This document shows, piece by piece, positions 43,501 through 48,196 of a stretch of 64,000 nucleotides of DNA. Every line of letters starts with the position of its first letter. Within the stretch, counting starts at the first letter, position 1. A program made the translations under genes and the position numbers. The notes under the pieces were generated by a model, which ran no database searches, was not told the DNA's origin, and was given only the letters and a program-made list of their open reading frames with translations. Source of the stretch: Nectonema munidae (taxonomy: Eukaryota; Nematomorpha; Nectonematoida; Nectonematidae); contig JAUIRK010000097.1 in the NCBI GenBank assembly GCA_030549495.1, positions 1,025,001 through 1,089,000 on the forward strand. Direction: 5' to 3'.

Positions 43501-44738
43501 AGAAGTTGCTTAAACTTTTCTTCGTGACATCAACTAAGTCTCTAGGGGTCAAATATACGGGCGGGGTCGTTTGCTTCTCTCGAGATAATGGCTCGTCAAA
43601 TTTTCTATGTTACATAATGATCTCTAGAATAGAGATTCCGAACCTTTTTATGTTTACAATATGTAAAATACAATTATGTTACTTGTTATGCTAATAAAGG
43701 CCGCATATAATTTTTTAACAAAATACAAAGAAAAAAAGTTTTTTTTAACTAAACTTCATAGAGAAAAAAATATTTAAACATTAATGACTTCTTTGATTTT
43801 GTTTATTTTGAAAATTTCAGACTCTATCAGTGGTACTCAGTATCAATTGATCTTCCAAATATTCACCTGCTAATTGAGTTCGATGATAATTTTTAATTTG
43901 GGTCAAATGAGAAAATATTGGTTGACAATAATATTTAAAATTAATATTTAATGAGCTTATTAAACTCATTTGTAACGTATGCAATCAATTTTTTAAAGGC
44001 CGCACTTAAAAACTTTAAAGAGCGCAGGTTCCCCACCTCTGCTCTTATAGATTTTACTTTTAGCAAATTTGGTTCAAAAATTGATGAAATAAGAATAGAA
44101 TGTATCCCAATTTCTGCCAGCAGAGGAGATACACGTAGAAGTTATGAAAAAAAATATATGGCTCAAGTTTCTAAAAGTAGGTATTGAAATTTTTTATAAA
44201 ATCTTTGCAATAAACAAGCAAATTCTAATCGCAAAAATGTTCTATATTTGTCATGCAAGCGTATCTGCCACCAAAGAAACAAATGAGTCCTCATGGCATT
44301 CTGTAATTCACTAGAAGAAATTACCAAATCAAAGAATGCAGATAAAAATGTTTTTTCAAGTACAACTTGATATTCAAGGTAGCAAGCTAAAAAGATGTTA
44401 AATCACACTTCTATAGACTTAAGAAGCATAGACTAGAGAAAACATTTCTTGAAGCTTGTGTTAAAATAATGTGATAATAGGAATATAATACAAATTTTGA
44501 AAAGTATAATTTTTACCAGAACATTTATACGCGTATTTTAATTTTTTAAAAATATGATCCAAAATTATGAATAAATTCATTAAAATGATTAATCTAAAAT
44601 AGGTCAATTTGAAAGATTTTCAAAAATTAAATTAATCAACGCTTACTATATAAATAATTTTTTTAGTTCGGATTTTTTACAAGAAAGAAACTTCATTCAA
44701 GCAAAAGAACAGATAGCAACAATAACTCTCTATTCTAG
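1401..44738 (+). CDS. Integrin alpha subunit, PS2/alphaV-like, 25 exons (5' incomplete)
   Basis: Cell-surface adhesion receptor subunit that pairs with an integrin beta chain and binds matrix ligands. I joined 25 exons by hand: 1401-1507, 2632-2752, 4252-4313, 6422-6470, 8418-8462, 8518-8615, 8670-8722, 12017-12119, 15721-15823, 15882-15979, 19617-19753, 19808-19912, 24460-24515, 24905-25053, 29643-29768, 29838-29990, 32386-32561, 33244-33474, 36105-36216, 36274-36450, 37701-37841, 37899-38012, 43160-43264, 43330-43455, 44667-44738. All junctions are GT-AG and all phases agree, giving about 938 codons. Domain order is FG-GAP propeller, thigh, calf-1, calf-2, furin site, membrane helix and GFFTR tail. 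No inserted I domain is present. The KVEPVGTCF and SPCRT motifs in the propeller resemble the RGD-binding group (insect alphaPS2, vertebrate alphaV/5/8). The signal peptide exon is missing and should lie upstream. The subclass is inferred; that it is an integrin alpha is near certain. Confidence 0.96.
2632..2752 (+). CDS. Integrin alpha exon 2: propeller, ligand-side loop
   Basis: Phase 0 start, leaves one base. Encodes ACANHYVYFTASYHKVEPVG and then TCFYSNNN and SPCRT. The PVGTCF...PCR pattern with paired cysteines is typical of RGD-binding integrin alpha chains. Confidence 0.93.
2753..4251 (+). other. Integrin intron 2, no recognised element
   Basis: AT-rich intron. The only sizeable open frame, 3964-4200, has no recognisable similarity and is probably chance. 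Confidence 0.5.
4252..4313 (+). CDS. Integrin alpha exon 3: propeller blade 2
   Basis: Completes the split Asp codon from the previous exon, then reads KWGYHRQGHCQAGFSLALSK. The GHCQAGFS signature is shared with arthropod PS2-type chains. Donor is AAG|gtaatg. Confidence 0.94.
4314..6421 (+). other. Integrin intron 3, mostly unassigned
   Basis: Contains a short stretch rich in GGAGTCGG near 4395-4430. There is a possible decayed MITE at about 4600-4855, whose ends (gcaaggacgc / gtcgccctagca) are only loosely inverted. The rest is AT-rich with no gene. Confidence 0.4.
6422..6470 (+). CDS. Integrin alpha exon 4: GSWYWQG motif
   Basis: A 49-nt exon encoding NGRKAFIGGVGSWYWQ plus one base. The family motif here is usually GAPGSWYWQG; this copy has GGVGSWYWQG. 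The donor gtttgc is weaker than its neighbours. Confidence 0.92.
6471..7553 (+). other. Integrin intron 4 left part, unassigned
   Basis: No identified repeat. A 93-codon frame at 7107-7388 is lysine- and arginine-rich with no family I recognise, and is probably chance. Confidence 0.4.
7554..7983 (+). mobile_element. Non-autonomous hAT element with 8-bp TSD
   Basis: The left end cagggtttctcaaccgggg pairs with a right end aaggttgagaaacacgg read in reverse. It is flanked by a perfect 8-bp direct repeat ATCTAGAC (7546-7553 and 7984-7991), the hAT signature. Inside, at about 7690-7770 on +, the frame GALRLALTSMQPDIKKLV resembles the C-terminal tail of BED/SCAND3-like hAT transposases. It is therefore a deletion derivative of an autonomous hAT. 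No other coding remains. Confidence 0.85.
8035..8340 (-). mobile_element. LINE reverse transcriptase fragment
   Basis: On the minus strand STGVPQGSILEPF is followed, after a one-base frame change, by FLFILYINDLVCSF. These are the GVPQGSxLGP and LxxYINDL motifs of jockey/CR1-type non-LTR reverse transcriptases. It is a short dead piece in integrin intron 4. Confidence 0.75.
8418..8462 (+). CDS. Integrin alpha exon 5: blade 3 start (45-nt microexon)
   Basis: Encodes GYSSCVGEFDGKNGD with split codons at both ends. It corresponds to the GYSVAVGEF segment of other integrins. It is followed by a 55-nt intron. Confidence 0.92.
8518..8615 (+). CDS. Integrin alpha exon 6: blade 3
   Basis: Encodes DVAVGMPRGNRLFGEV and on to IMGEQ at the donor CAA|gtaatc. 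The VGMPRG...G.VVVYTSS strand pattern fits FG-GAP blade 3. The following intron is only 54 nt and contains no in-frame stop. Confidence 0.95.
8616..8669 (+). other. 54-nt integrin intron without in-frame stop
   Basis: GT-AG intron with a pyrimidine-rich 3' half between exons 6 and 7. Length is a multiple of three and it has no stop, so retention would add 18 hydrophobic residues (VILLIHSLIIPSFFSSLK) inside the propeller. The other 54-nt intron here (19754-19807) does contain an in-frame stop. Confidence 0.8.
8670..8722 (+). CDS. Integrin alpha exon 7: blade 4 calcium loop (first half)
   Basis: Encodes VGSYFGYSLATADVNGD. The Ca-binding loop DVNGDNLDD is split across the long next intron, completing as Asn-Leu-Asp-Asp at 12017. 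Confidence 0.95.
9388..9795. mobile_element. Foldback MITE (about 170-bp inverted arms)
   Basis: The left arm aaaatcaagcgataccctcc at 9388 is matched in reverse at 9776-9795. The arms keep matching inward through gttctaagatggttttacaa and the cgttttccat segment, with an A/T-rich loop near 9570-9610. There is no coding capacity. It lies in integrin intron 7. Confidence 0.88.
9796..12016 (+). other. Rest of integrin intron 7
   Basis: AT-rich. A 73-codon minus-strand frame at 11368-11589 is rich in Ile and Phe and looks like chance. No repeat with clear ends was seen. Confidence 0.4.
12017..12119 (+). CDS. Integrin alpha exon 8: blade 4
   Basis: Encodes LDDLIIGAPMYSKLNKSE and then GRVYIYLQSPK. 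It completes the DxNxDxxxD calcium loop begun in exon 7. Confidence 0.96.
13246..13295. repeat. 14-bp perfect hairpin next to piggyBac left end
   Basis: cctacgttttacgt at 13246-13259 is perfectly inverted at 13282-13295 around a GC-rich 22-nt spacer. It is CpG-rich in an otherwise AT-rich intron. It may be part of the left end of the piggyBac copy or a separate small element. Confidence 0.6.
13323..15445 (+). mobile_element. piggyBac element 1, degraded transposase
   Basis: The transposase begins near 13590 (MAWRMLDVNLHPSEEN). It shows the piggyBac order: acidic N-terminus; FWMLCDSKTSCFEF near the first Asp; TTDNFFTSLDLA (second Asp); TKGSVDTCDEML (third Asp); and a C-terminal cross-brace, CKKCKNKT...CGSCSNQVCFKC, ending 15201. 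Several frame changes and stops interrupt it, so it is dead. The palindromic 12-mer ggtcaattgacc lies at both ends (13323, 15434), with a variant at 15255. TTAA sites near 13219 and 15459 may be the real borders. It sits in integrin intron 8. Confidence 0.88.
15721..15823 (+). CDS. Integrin alpha exon 9: blade 5
   Basis: Phase 0 after ctcaag. Encodes RSFFFLTSLDGESSSS and then RFGTSLSSIKDINKDGYE, the third calcium loop (DINKDG). The acceptor chosen keeps the frame with exon 8. Donor is GAAG|gtcaat. Confidence 0.94.
15882..15979 (+). CDS. Integrin alpha exon 10: blade 5/6
   Basis: Encodes DFVIGAPYGGKNGNGAIYIY and ends EEFSQ. It closes the calcium loop of exon 9 with Asp. It is separated from exon 9 by a 58-nt intron. 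Confidence 0.96.
16604..16740 (+). repeat. tRNA-derived SINE, old copy
   Basis: Contains a box-B-like ggttcgaatct and a box-A-like region upstream, followed by a 'catagttagcg' body. Similar in layout to the copies at 23082 and 40436, but more decayed. Confidence 0.4.
17160..17479. mobile_element. Non-autonomous hAT-like element
   Basis: Ends caggggtcggcaaa and tttgccgatccctg form terminal inverted repeats with one mismatch. GTGTA flanks both sides, but a full 8-bp duplication is not kept. Non-coding. Integrin intron 10. Confidence 0.75.
17760..17951 (+). mobile_element. 5'-truncated LINE 3' end with 18-bp TSD
   Basis: Encodes a LINE ORF2 C-terminus (GRPKKAWNGVIHHDMEKRKL, then DAKERMKWRSCC) and ends in a (GAT)n tail. 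The sequence ATTGATATCCTCT[G/A]CCAA occurs just before (17742-17759) and just after (17952-17969), a target-site duplication with one mismatch. The tail and motif suggest RTE- or CR1-like; the clade is inferred. Confidence 0.85.
18061..18238 (+). mobile_element. Second LINE 3' fragment
   Basis: The frame IRDTWKEKLMKEMRKLGMEE then ALERLHVRQ resembles a LINE C-terminus. It is followed by an aaataaatgatgatg tail. It lies about 110 bp after the first LINE piece in the same orientation. No duplication was seen. Confidence 0.5.
18680..18903. mobile_element. Tc1/mariner-type MITE with TA target site
   Basis: caggaagtccttgc...cgtgg at the left is inverted at the right as ccacgctatgcaaggacttcctc. TA dinucleotides flank both ends. 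224 bp, non-coding. Integrin intron 10. Confidence 0.82.
18906..19616 (+). other. Rest of integrin intron 10
   Basis: Very AT-rich. No gene or bounded repeat recognised. Confidence 0.4.
19617..19753 (+). CDS. Integrin alpha exon 11: blade 7
   Basis: Encodes FGWSLAGGFDFDYNAYPDLL then IGSYKSDSAFYLR. The DFDYNAYPD calcium loop and the SDSAFYLRSRP run mark the last propeller blade. Confidence 0.97.
19808..19912 (+). CDS. Integrin alpha exon 12: propeller to thigh linker
   Basis: Encodes SRPIISATIELEIQPESLSL and a Cys-containing segment ending PVS plus a split Cys codon. The SRPxI motif ends the propeller in most integrin alphas. The intron before it is 54 nt. Confidence 0.95.
20171..20311. mobile_element. 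Short TTAA-bounded piggyBac MITE
   Basis: Starts TTAACCCATTTACGACC and ends GGTCTTAAATGGGTTAA, so the ends are inverted and TTAA, the piggyBac target, borders both. A subterminal palindrome gttcctattttggaac follows the left end, like the gttccc/gggaac motif of the nearby piggyBac copy. About 140 bp. Confidence 0.75.
20885..22400 (-). mobile_element. piggyBac element 2, degraded, 5' half missing
   Basis: Minus-strand transposase from 21907 to 21172. It shows LSIDESMIPYFGKHSCKMFI (first Asp region), DLFFDNFFISYNLLADL (second Asp) and, after a frame change, GGVDLLDRLLSAYRPMIRGK (third Asp). The N-terminal part is absent. The palindrome gttcccacatgggaac or variants occurs at about 20893, 22049 and 22383, likely transposase-binding ends. 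Non-functional. Integrin intron 12. Confidence 0.87.
22401..23081 (+). other. Integrin intron 12, unassigned stretch
   Basis: No gene or bounded repeat seen between the piggyBac copy and the SINE. Confidence 0.4.
23082..23228 (+). repeat. tRNA-derived SINE
   Basis: Box A-like ggttggttaggtactggg and a strong box B gggttcgatccc, followed by a body 'catagttcgatacaagcggtgc...atgaaaacac'. The same body occurs at 40436-40600 and, weaker, at 36931, so this is one SINE family. Confidence 0.72.
24460..24515 (+). CDS. Integrin alpha exon 13: thigh (56-nt exon)
   Basis: Found by phase. It completes the Cys codon and reads ALLTTCVHYNGESAPYTL, then gives the G of GAT to exon 14. Without it the flanking exons do not join in frame. 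Confidence 0.88.
24538..24858. mobile_element. piggyBac-type MITE filling integrin intron 13
   Basis: TTAA|CCCATTTGATG at the left and CATCAAATGGG-like (gatcaaatggg|TTAt) at the right form terminal repeats beside TTAA/TTAT. It starts 22 nt after the exon 13 donor and ends 46 nt before the exon 14 acceptor. Related copies with tagttaatttgatataaa-type interiors occur at about 52985 and 56101. Confidence 0.8.
24905..25053 (+). CDS. Integrin alpha exon 14: thigh
   Basis: Encodes VGIVIQLDTSKVYGQRALFL then VIADKKWCKEDYVYIR. The QRALFL and C-x3-D-Y-V-Y-IR patterns match the integrin thigh domain. Confidence 0.95.
25094..25243. mobile_element. pogo/Tigger-type MITE with TA target site
   Basis: The left end cagtagaacctcaaatatcc pairs with ggatgtttgaggtttcacta at the right. 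These are classic pogo/Tigger termini. TA borders both sides. It begins 40 nt after the exon 14 donor. Confidence 0.82.
26005..28373 (-). mobile_element. piggyBac element 3 with intact TTAA borders
   Basis: Termini CCCATATTAACCCAAT and, reversed, CCCAAATCATCCCAAT match at 13 of 16 bases. They are flanked by TTAA at 26001-26004 and 28374-28377. The minus strand keeps scraps of transposase: FTDELLEQICKETNKY (N-terminal region, about 27530-27590) and RLDSFDHWIIKNKK (C-terminal region, about 26420). The middle is heavily decayed, so this is the oldest of the three piggyBac copies. Integrin intron 14. Confidence 0.83.
28378..29642 (+). other. Rest of integrin intron 14
   Basis: Two open frames (28676-28867, KKACCGLTLPCADTNCAL; 29221-29424, acidic) have no family I recognise. 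They may be transposon debris. Confidence 0.35.
29643..29768 (+). CDS. Integrin alpha exon 15: thigh
   Basis: Encodes DDINDKLNPITIEGNVTLE and on to STKKL, equivalent to the KLTPITI segment in other integrins. Phase 0 at both ends, 42 codons. Confidence 0.95.
29838..29990 (+). CDS. Integrin alpha exon 16: calf-1 start
   Basis: Encodes LNIQKNCGSDNICVPDLVLR. The CGxDNxCxPDL motif opens calf-1 in all integrin alphas. 51 codons, phase 0 at both ends. Confidence 0.97.
29991..31166 (+). other. Integrin intron 16 left part
   Basis: gagtgttttccaacctttta near 30223 looks like a hAT left end, but no partner end was found. The rest is unassigned. Confidence 0.35.
31167..31545 (+). mobile_element. Possible hAT-like fragment, left end only
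   Basis: caggagtgggcaaactgcgg resembles the left terminus of hAT elements, followed by ggcccg-type sequence. The right end and target duplication are not seen. Confidence 0.4.
31914..32231. mobile_element. Non-autonomous hAT element with perfect 8-bp TSD
   Basis: cagtgattcccaacc at the left is inverted at the right as ggttgggaaccactg. CTTTAAAC is directly repeated at 31906-31913 and 32232-32239. 318 bp, non-coding. Integrin intron 16. Confidence 0.9.
32386..32561 (+). CDS. Integrin alpha exon 17: calf-1 with tandem repeat
   Basis: Encodes SKVHIILPIGVAFVNTDLVK and VGPRLLCQLQ, then a duplicated decapeptide: LTQSPESLQF followed by LTNSPESLKR, at 32500-32559. The duplication keeps the frame into exon 18. 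Confidence 0.94.
32562..33243 (+). other. Integrin intron 17
   Basis: 682-nt intron, AT-rich, no element recognised. Confidence 0.5.
33244..33474 (+). CDS. Integrin alpha exon 18: calf-1
   Basis: The largest exon, 77 codons. VVSCNIGNPLPGKAEIEF corresponds to the conserved C-(D/N)-(L/I)-GNP segment. It ends in SDILLRG with a split Gly codon. Confidence 0.96.
33629..33960 (+). repeat. Dispersed repeat, copy A (inverted relative to copy B)
   Basis: Shares ctactgattttaactattc, tcctcaatttgcataata, tttagtgttggcgc and gacatacatacac blocks with the reverse complement of 37390-37645. Copy A carries about 55 extra nt. Family unknown. Integrin intron 18. Confidence 0.7.
34022..36104 (+). other. Integrin intron 18 right part, unassigned
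   Basis: AT-rich. The 35100-35700 stretch is less AT-rich and may be old coding debris, but I could not identify a family. Confidence 0.35.
36105..36216 (+). CDS. Integrin alpha exon 19: calf-2 start
   Basis: Encodes ASIPDELILVKKTEE and then EENIGPEITHIYE. The EExxGPExxHxYE motif is the standard calf-2 entry. Confidence 0.96.
36274..36450 (+). CDS. Integrin alpha exon 20: calf-2
   Basis: Encodes LTNSGPSPIDEAQVYILWPS, then LYLLEKPSVKGGTAKCSVI. The NxGPSxI...(V/I)xWP pattern is conserved in integrin alphas. 59 codons, phase 0. Confidence 0.96.
36931..37045 (+). repeat. tRNA-derived SINE, partial copy
   Basis: agggtgtgagtaatgttggc and ggtcttgggttggatccaac correspond to the box A and box B parts of the SINE at 23082, and the 3' body is shortened. 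Confidence 0.55.
37390..37645 (-). repeat. Dispersed repeat, copy B (inverted relative to copy A)
   Basis: The reverse complement matches the 33629-33960 repeat in several long blocks. Copies A and B face each other across integrin exons 19 and 20. Confidence 0.7.
37701..37841 (+). CDS. Integrin alpha exon 21: furin cleavage region
   Basis: Very basic linker. KKNEKKRIRRQATS contains a proprotein-convertase site (RIRR), where heavy and light chains are cut in this class. I set the donor at ATC|gtacct so that the next exon reads AsnCysGly in frame; the gt 13 nt further on gives the wrong phase. Confidence 0.92.
37899..38012 (+). CDS. Integrin alpha exon 22: calf-2, light chain
   Basis: Encodes NCGQRNCTIMKCKTG and GDSVIFQIRSRLWKQTLIK. 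The C-x4-C-x4-C and RSRLW motifs are typical of the light chain. The preceding intron is 57 nt. Confidence 0.96.
38013..39360 (+). other. Integrin intron 22 left part
   Basis: Possible hAT-like left end cagggcttggcacacctc near 39080 without a right partner. Otherwise unassigned. Confidence 0.35.
39361..39939. mobile_element. MITE with tandem GCCCCC-rich termini
   Basis: Left part repeats a unit aattaaaaagtaggaaaaaatgcccc several times. The right end carries the inverse, ggggcattttttcttacttt and ttaattgggggcattttt. Non-coding, integrin intron 22. The superfamily is not clear. Confidence 0.7.
40436..40600 (+). repeat. tRNA-derived SINE, best-preserved body
   Basis: Box A ggttggttgagatgatgg and box B ggattcgattcc, then tagtttgacataagcggtac...ttaatgaaaatacatcc. 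Same family as 23082. Confidence 0.7.
40816..41061. mobile_element. MITE with gacatttcgcccc ends and a 42-bp tandem repeat
   Basis: gacatttcgcccc at 40816-40828 is inverted at 41049-41061. Inside, a 42-bp unit starting aattgtccat at 40971 and 41013 is duplicated in tandem. Non-coding, integrin intron 22. Confidence 0.75.
41594..41789. mobile_element. Short hAT-like MITE
   Basis: cagtggtgtagtc at the left pairs with gctacgtcactg at the right. GACAGAAG and GAGAGAAG flank it, an 8-bp duplication with one mismatch. 196 bp. Confidence 0.78.
42900..43045 (+). repeat. Possible old SINE copy
   Basis: A box-B-like ggattcgatttcc and a body resembling the SINE family, but heavily diverged. It lies just before integrin exon 23. 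Confidence 0.3.
43160..43264 (+). CDS. Integrin alpha exon 23: calf-2 end
   Basis: Encodes NFVEEVIVSSKMVAHILKVP then SVLY. 35 codons, phase 0. It lies 5.1 kb after exon 22, across an intron full of repeats. Confidence 0.95.
43330..43455 (+). CDS. Integrin alpha exon 24: juxtamembrane and membrane helix
   Basis: After VSTYISFEPDQSKQAKFEVW it reads a roughly 23-residue hydrophobic helix (LVLAISIALIILAIIIAVL) ending WK. This is the single transmembrane segment. Confidence 0.96.
43630..44041. mobile_element. Non-autonomous hAT element in last integrin intron
   Basis: tagagattccgaacct at the left and aggttccccacctctg at the right are inverted with some decay. CTCTAGAA and CTCTTATA flank it (6 of 8 identical). 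Subterminal ggccgc is inverted too. About 412 bp. Confidence 0.7.
44667..44738 (+). CDS. Integrin alpha last exon: cytoplasmic tail GFFTR and stop
   Basis: After a ttttttag acceptor it reads FGFFTRKKLHSSKRTD, then DSNNNSLF and TAG. GFFTR stands for the membrane-proximal GFFKR motif that binds the beta tail. The tail is short, 23 residues. Confidence 0.95.
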   Translation, partial: FGFFTRKKLHSSKRTDSNNNSLF

Positions 44739-44915
44739 AACCCTCGCGCTCTCTTAACCGAGAAAAAGTTTGCAAAAGATCAGAAATTCTGCTTCAAAAG
44801 ATCAAACCCATTTACATCCAAGACGAATCCAAATGCAATACTATTTCATCATATAGCAAACATAATGTTGTTGTTATTACCCTTTTTATCATAATAAAGC
44901 ACTATTTTATGGTAG
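44739..44915 (+). other. Integrin alpha 3' UTR with poly(A) signal
   Basis: Starts after the TAG stop. A canonical AATAAA lies at 44893-44898, so cleavage is expected within about 30 nt. The UTR length is inferred. Confidence 0.6.
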
Positions 44916-46045
44916 CGAAAAAATAAATCCTTTGTTTCGTCACTGAGGAAAATCCCGTGCGTGATTTGAACCCCTACTTGAACTACCAACCAGCGGTTTC
45001 AAAACTATTATGAGCGCACGCTAAAAAAAATTGGGTTCAAGTGGAAAATTTTTTACCAGCCATATATAAGAAAAAAAATGCTATTTTTTTTAATTTTAAA
45101 TTGAAAATATTAAAGTCAATATTAAATCAAATTTGATTTTATTCATTGTCTTAAAATCCTTGTTTTTCTTCTGAAGCTATTCTTCTGCTAAATTTTCTTA
45201 GTTACAACTTATATAAGTCAAAATCTAATTTGAAAAAGGTTCTTATGCCCTTTCAAATCCGGTTTGTGTTAACGAGGACATGCATTTAAACGCGGATTTG
45301 TGAGAAGCGAGAACCAAATGAAAAGGGGCATCGCAAAAAATGTTTACTTTTCTTCAAAATCGAGTTAACTCTATCTGGACCAATATTGTCAATAACGTTC
45401 TTGTCTTGAAATAAATGCAGTGATTATTGATGTATATATTTTCAAGCAACGTATTTGCAAATTTCATGGCGTGTCAATGGAAAGTGAGATAAAAGGTCGT
45501 CTCTTTCCTTACAAACAAGCCATGTTCTCCTATGAACTTTTCTAAACTTCAAATAATATTTTTTTTATTAAATTACCTTTGTGCATATTTTTCCAATAGA
45601 GGCATGTAATGAAAATTGCAGTAAGAACTCCTTTAATCATATTTTAAATCCCCCCCCCCCCTCTCTATTTTACTTTTGTACCCGAAGATAAAAACCAGGA
45701 TAAGACTGACCTAGCCTTGTGTATTTATCTAGCTATATATACTAGCTGCATTCCTTTTTTAAGCACTTCTAGAATAATAAGTAGATCGAACTATCTGGTT
45801 TTTAATAATCGTATAAGCTAAAATCCAGCAAAAATATTTTAATTATGTTCAAAATGAAACGTGATTAAAAAAGATTATAAGTGACATAGATAGGAGGTAG
45901 GTATAAGAAATGGTTTTATGAAAAAATGGCAAATTTAAAAAGTCTAAAATTTGAGAATTAAAAAAATTCCGCCTTTCCAAATATTTCCGTATGGATAGCG
46001 AACATTTTTATTTACATTACTGGGTTTTCCAATATCTTTTTGTGA
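44916..46045. other. Intergenic, downstream of integrin
   Basis: No gene recognised. Contains a run of about 13 C at 45650-45662. Confidence 0.5.
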
Positions 46046-48196
46046 ATTATAAACAGGGTTGTGCAGTCGGGAATTTTTTTGCGACTCCCGACTCCGGTAA
46101 ACAAAAATTTCCGACTCCGGTGCGTGAACATTTCCGACTCCGTTACACAAAATTTACGACTCCAATTCCGACTTAGGTAAACCAAAATTTTCAACTCCTA
46201 CTCCTACTCGAGAAAACATTAAATTTTAACTGTGACTTTAGCGTACATAAAGCGTTATTTCGATTTAGAGATCTCCAAATCAAACTTGCAAGTTTTAACT
46301 TTAAATCTAGTCTACATCATTTCTTTATATATCATTTTTATCTATGCTGCTATTTTAATATCAACATAAAAATGTACTTAGGTTTGAATTTTTTAGCCAT
46401 AATTATTTTTACCATTTAGCTTGTTCATTACAATTTGAAAGTTCTAAGTTAAAATTTTCTGAAATAATTTTGTATGAAATTAATACCTAACAATGTTACA
46501 AATAAAAAATATGATTCAAAATTTTAAATGAAAAATTTCTTAAAAAAAGAATGGCTTTAAACAAATCTTCTTTAACCCTCCTACGTAAATCTGATTTAAT
46601 TATTCTGAGTGCAGGGAATAATCGCTAGGTAAAGCACAAACAACAATCGCCCCCTTCCGAAACAACTTTTGGGTATATTGCTAAAGCATCTTTTAATGAT
46701 AATTTAGAACTTCGATCAATATTTTCAACTTCCTCAAGAGCATCATAAAAAGATTTCTTAAAGTTGCTGATTTTTGAAGACTTTCTTTCTCAACTTTTTG
46801 TCGCTTTTGCAGACTTTCTTTATCATTCAAAAAATTTTCGTAGTCATCTTCAGAACTTATTGATGGCACGTTCATTGAATTAGATAAAAAAAATCACTTA
46901 CATACTCGCTATGTTCTATTTCAGTTCCTCTATCAATTCCTTTTTTTCTTAGTGCAAGATCAAACAAAAACTTTTTGGCTAGATTTTGTTCAGACAAACT
47001 TTGTACATTGGATCAGCGTAGACGGCTGCCAATAGTACATCACAATCGAAAAGCTTAACTTCTCGTCGTAACATAGAGGCTTTAATTTCTTCTGCCAGAA
47101 AACCTCCGATTTTTGTCAAAGTGAAAATTAACATTTTCCATTCTTTCACAAAAAACCCTACAGTCAAATCTGAACTTTGTAACTTTTTAGTAACGTTGAA
47201 TGGACTGTCCTATTCTCCTATCAAATTTTTGTTTTCCATTTTCTTTTTGGATTAATTGATATAAATGTTTTACAGATAATAATTTTTAAGAATATAATTT
47301 AACTTTATTATGCTTTTTTACTTTTTGTAGTAATTCCAATTGATAGTTTTTTTGTGAAAAAAATATTGACACTTTCGAAAAATTTAAAAGCAGAATTTGT
47401 AAGGTTTTTTTCTTGTGTAGACAAATATCAAGAGTGACTATTTTTTTCTTCAAAAATTTATTTTAAAAGGTTTAATATGTTTCAGATGTTGCTAAAAACA
47501 ACCCATTGAATCTTAGAAATGAACGTTTAAACTTTTGGTTAGAGTATCTTTCCATCTATCCTGAAATTGCAAATGTAACTCTATAAGTTTTAGTCCTTTT
47601 CTGACATTTCTTTGTGGAATGTTTTTGGCTTTAATTTCAATTAAAAAAAATCAAAAAGTAGACTGGACATCGAGAACGACTTCTGTTGCAATATTTCCAG
47701 CACTAAACCACGTATTCAAAAATAGTGGGAAAAATAATCTCGAAAATTGCCCTAATATGTATAAATTAAAATTTTTTTATAATATACTAAAAAAACTGTT
47801 AAATTAATTTTGAGTAGATTCATAACTATATAAAAATAAGATTAAATCAAACTCATAAGTTGGGTATAAAATTCTTACTTTTTCTTTATCGTAGAATTCA
47901 GTACAGTAAAATTTGGGTAATGTTGCACTATCCGTGCATTGATGAAAAGCAATTTTAATTGGAAAGAAGTTGTTCAATGATATAATGCTTTCATATGTCA
48001 ATCTTTTCTTGAATGCGATTATAGTTTGAGTATCGCACTATACGTGCATTGTAGCAAATACAGTGCATGCCTGCCTCCATAATACGAGTATATCTACATG
48101 ATACACACATAATGCGATGTAACGTGTCTATGCATAATGCTGTGATGAAGAGATGATGAGCTGTATGAGACAGGGACGCTCTCTTATACTATATGG

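Noticed and set aside
47481-47600. + strand ERLNFWLEYLSIYPEIANVTL as a hAT C-terminus
   Set aside because: Superficially like the W..YP.la pattern, but the clear hAT remains of the enclosing element are on the minus strand, and no supporting motif follows.
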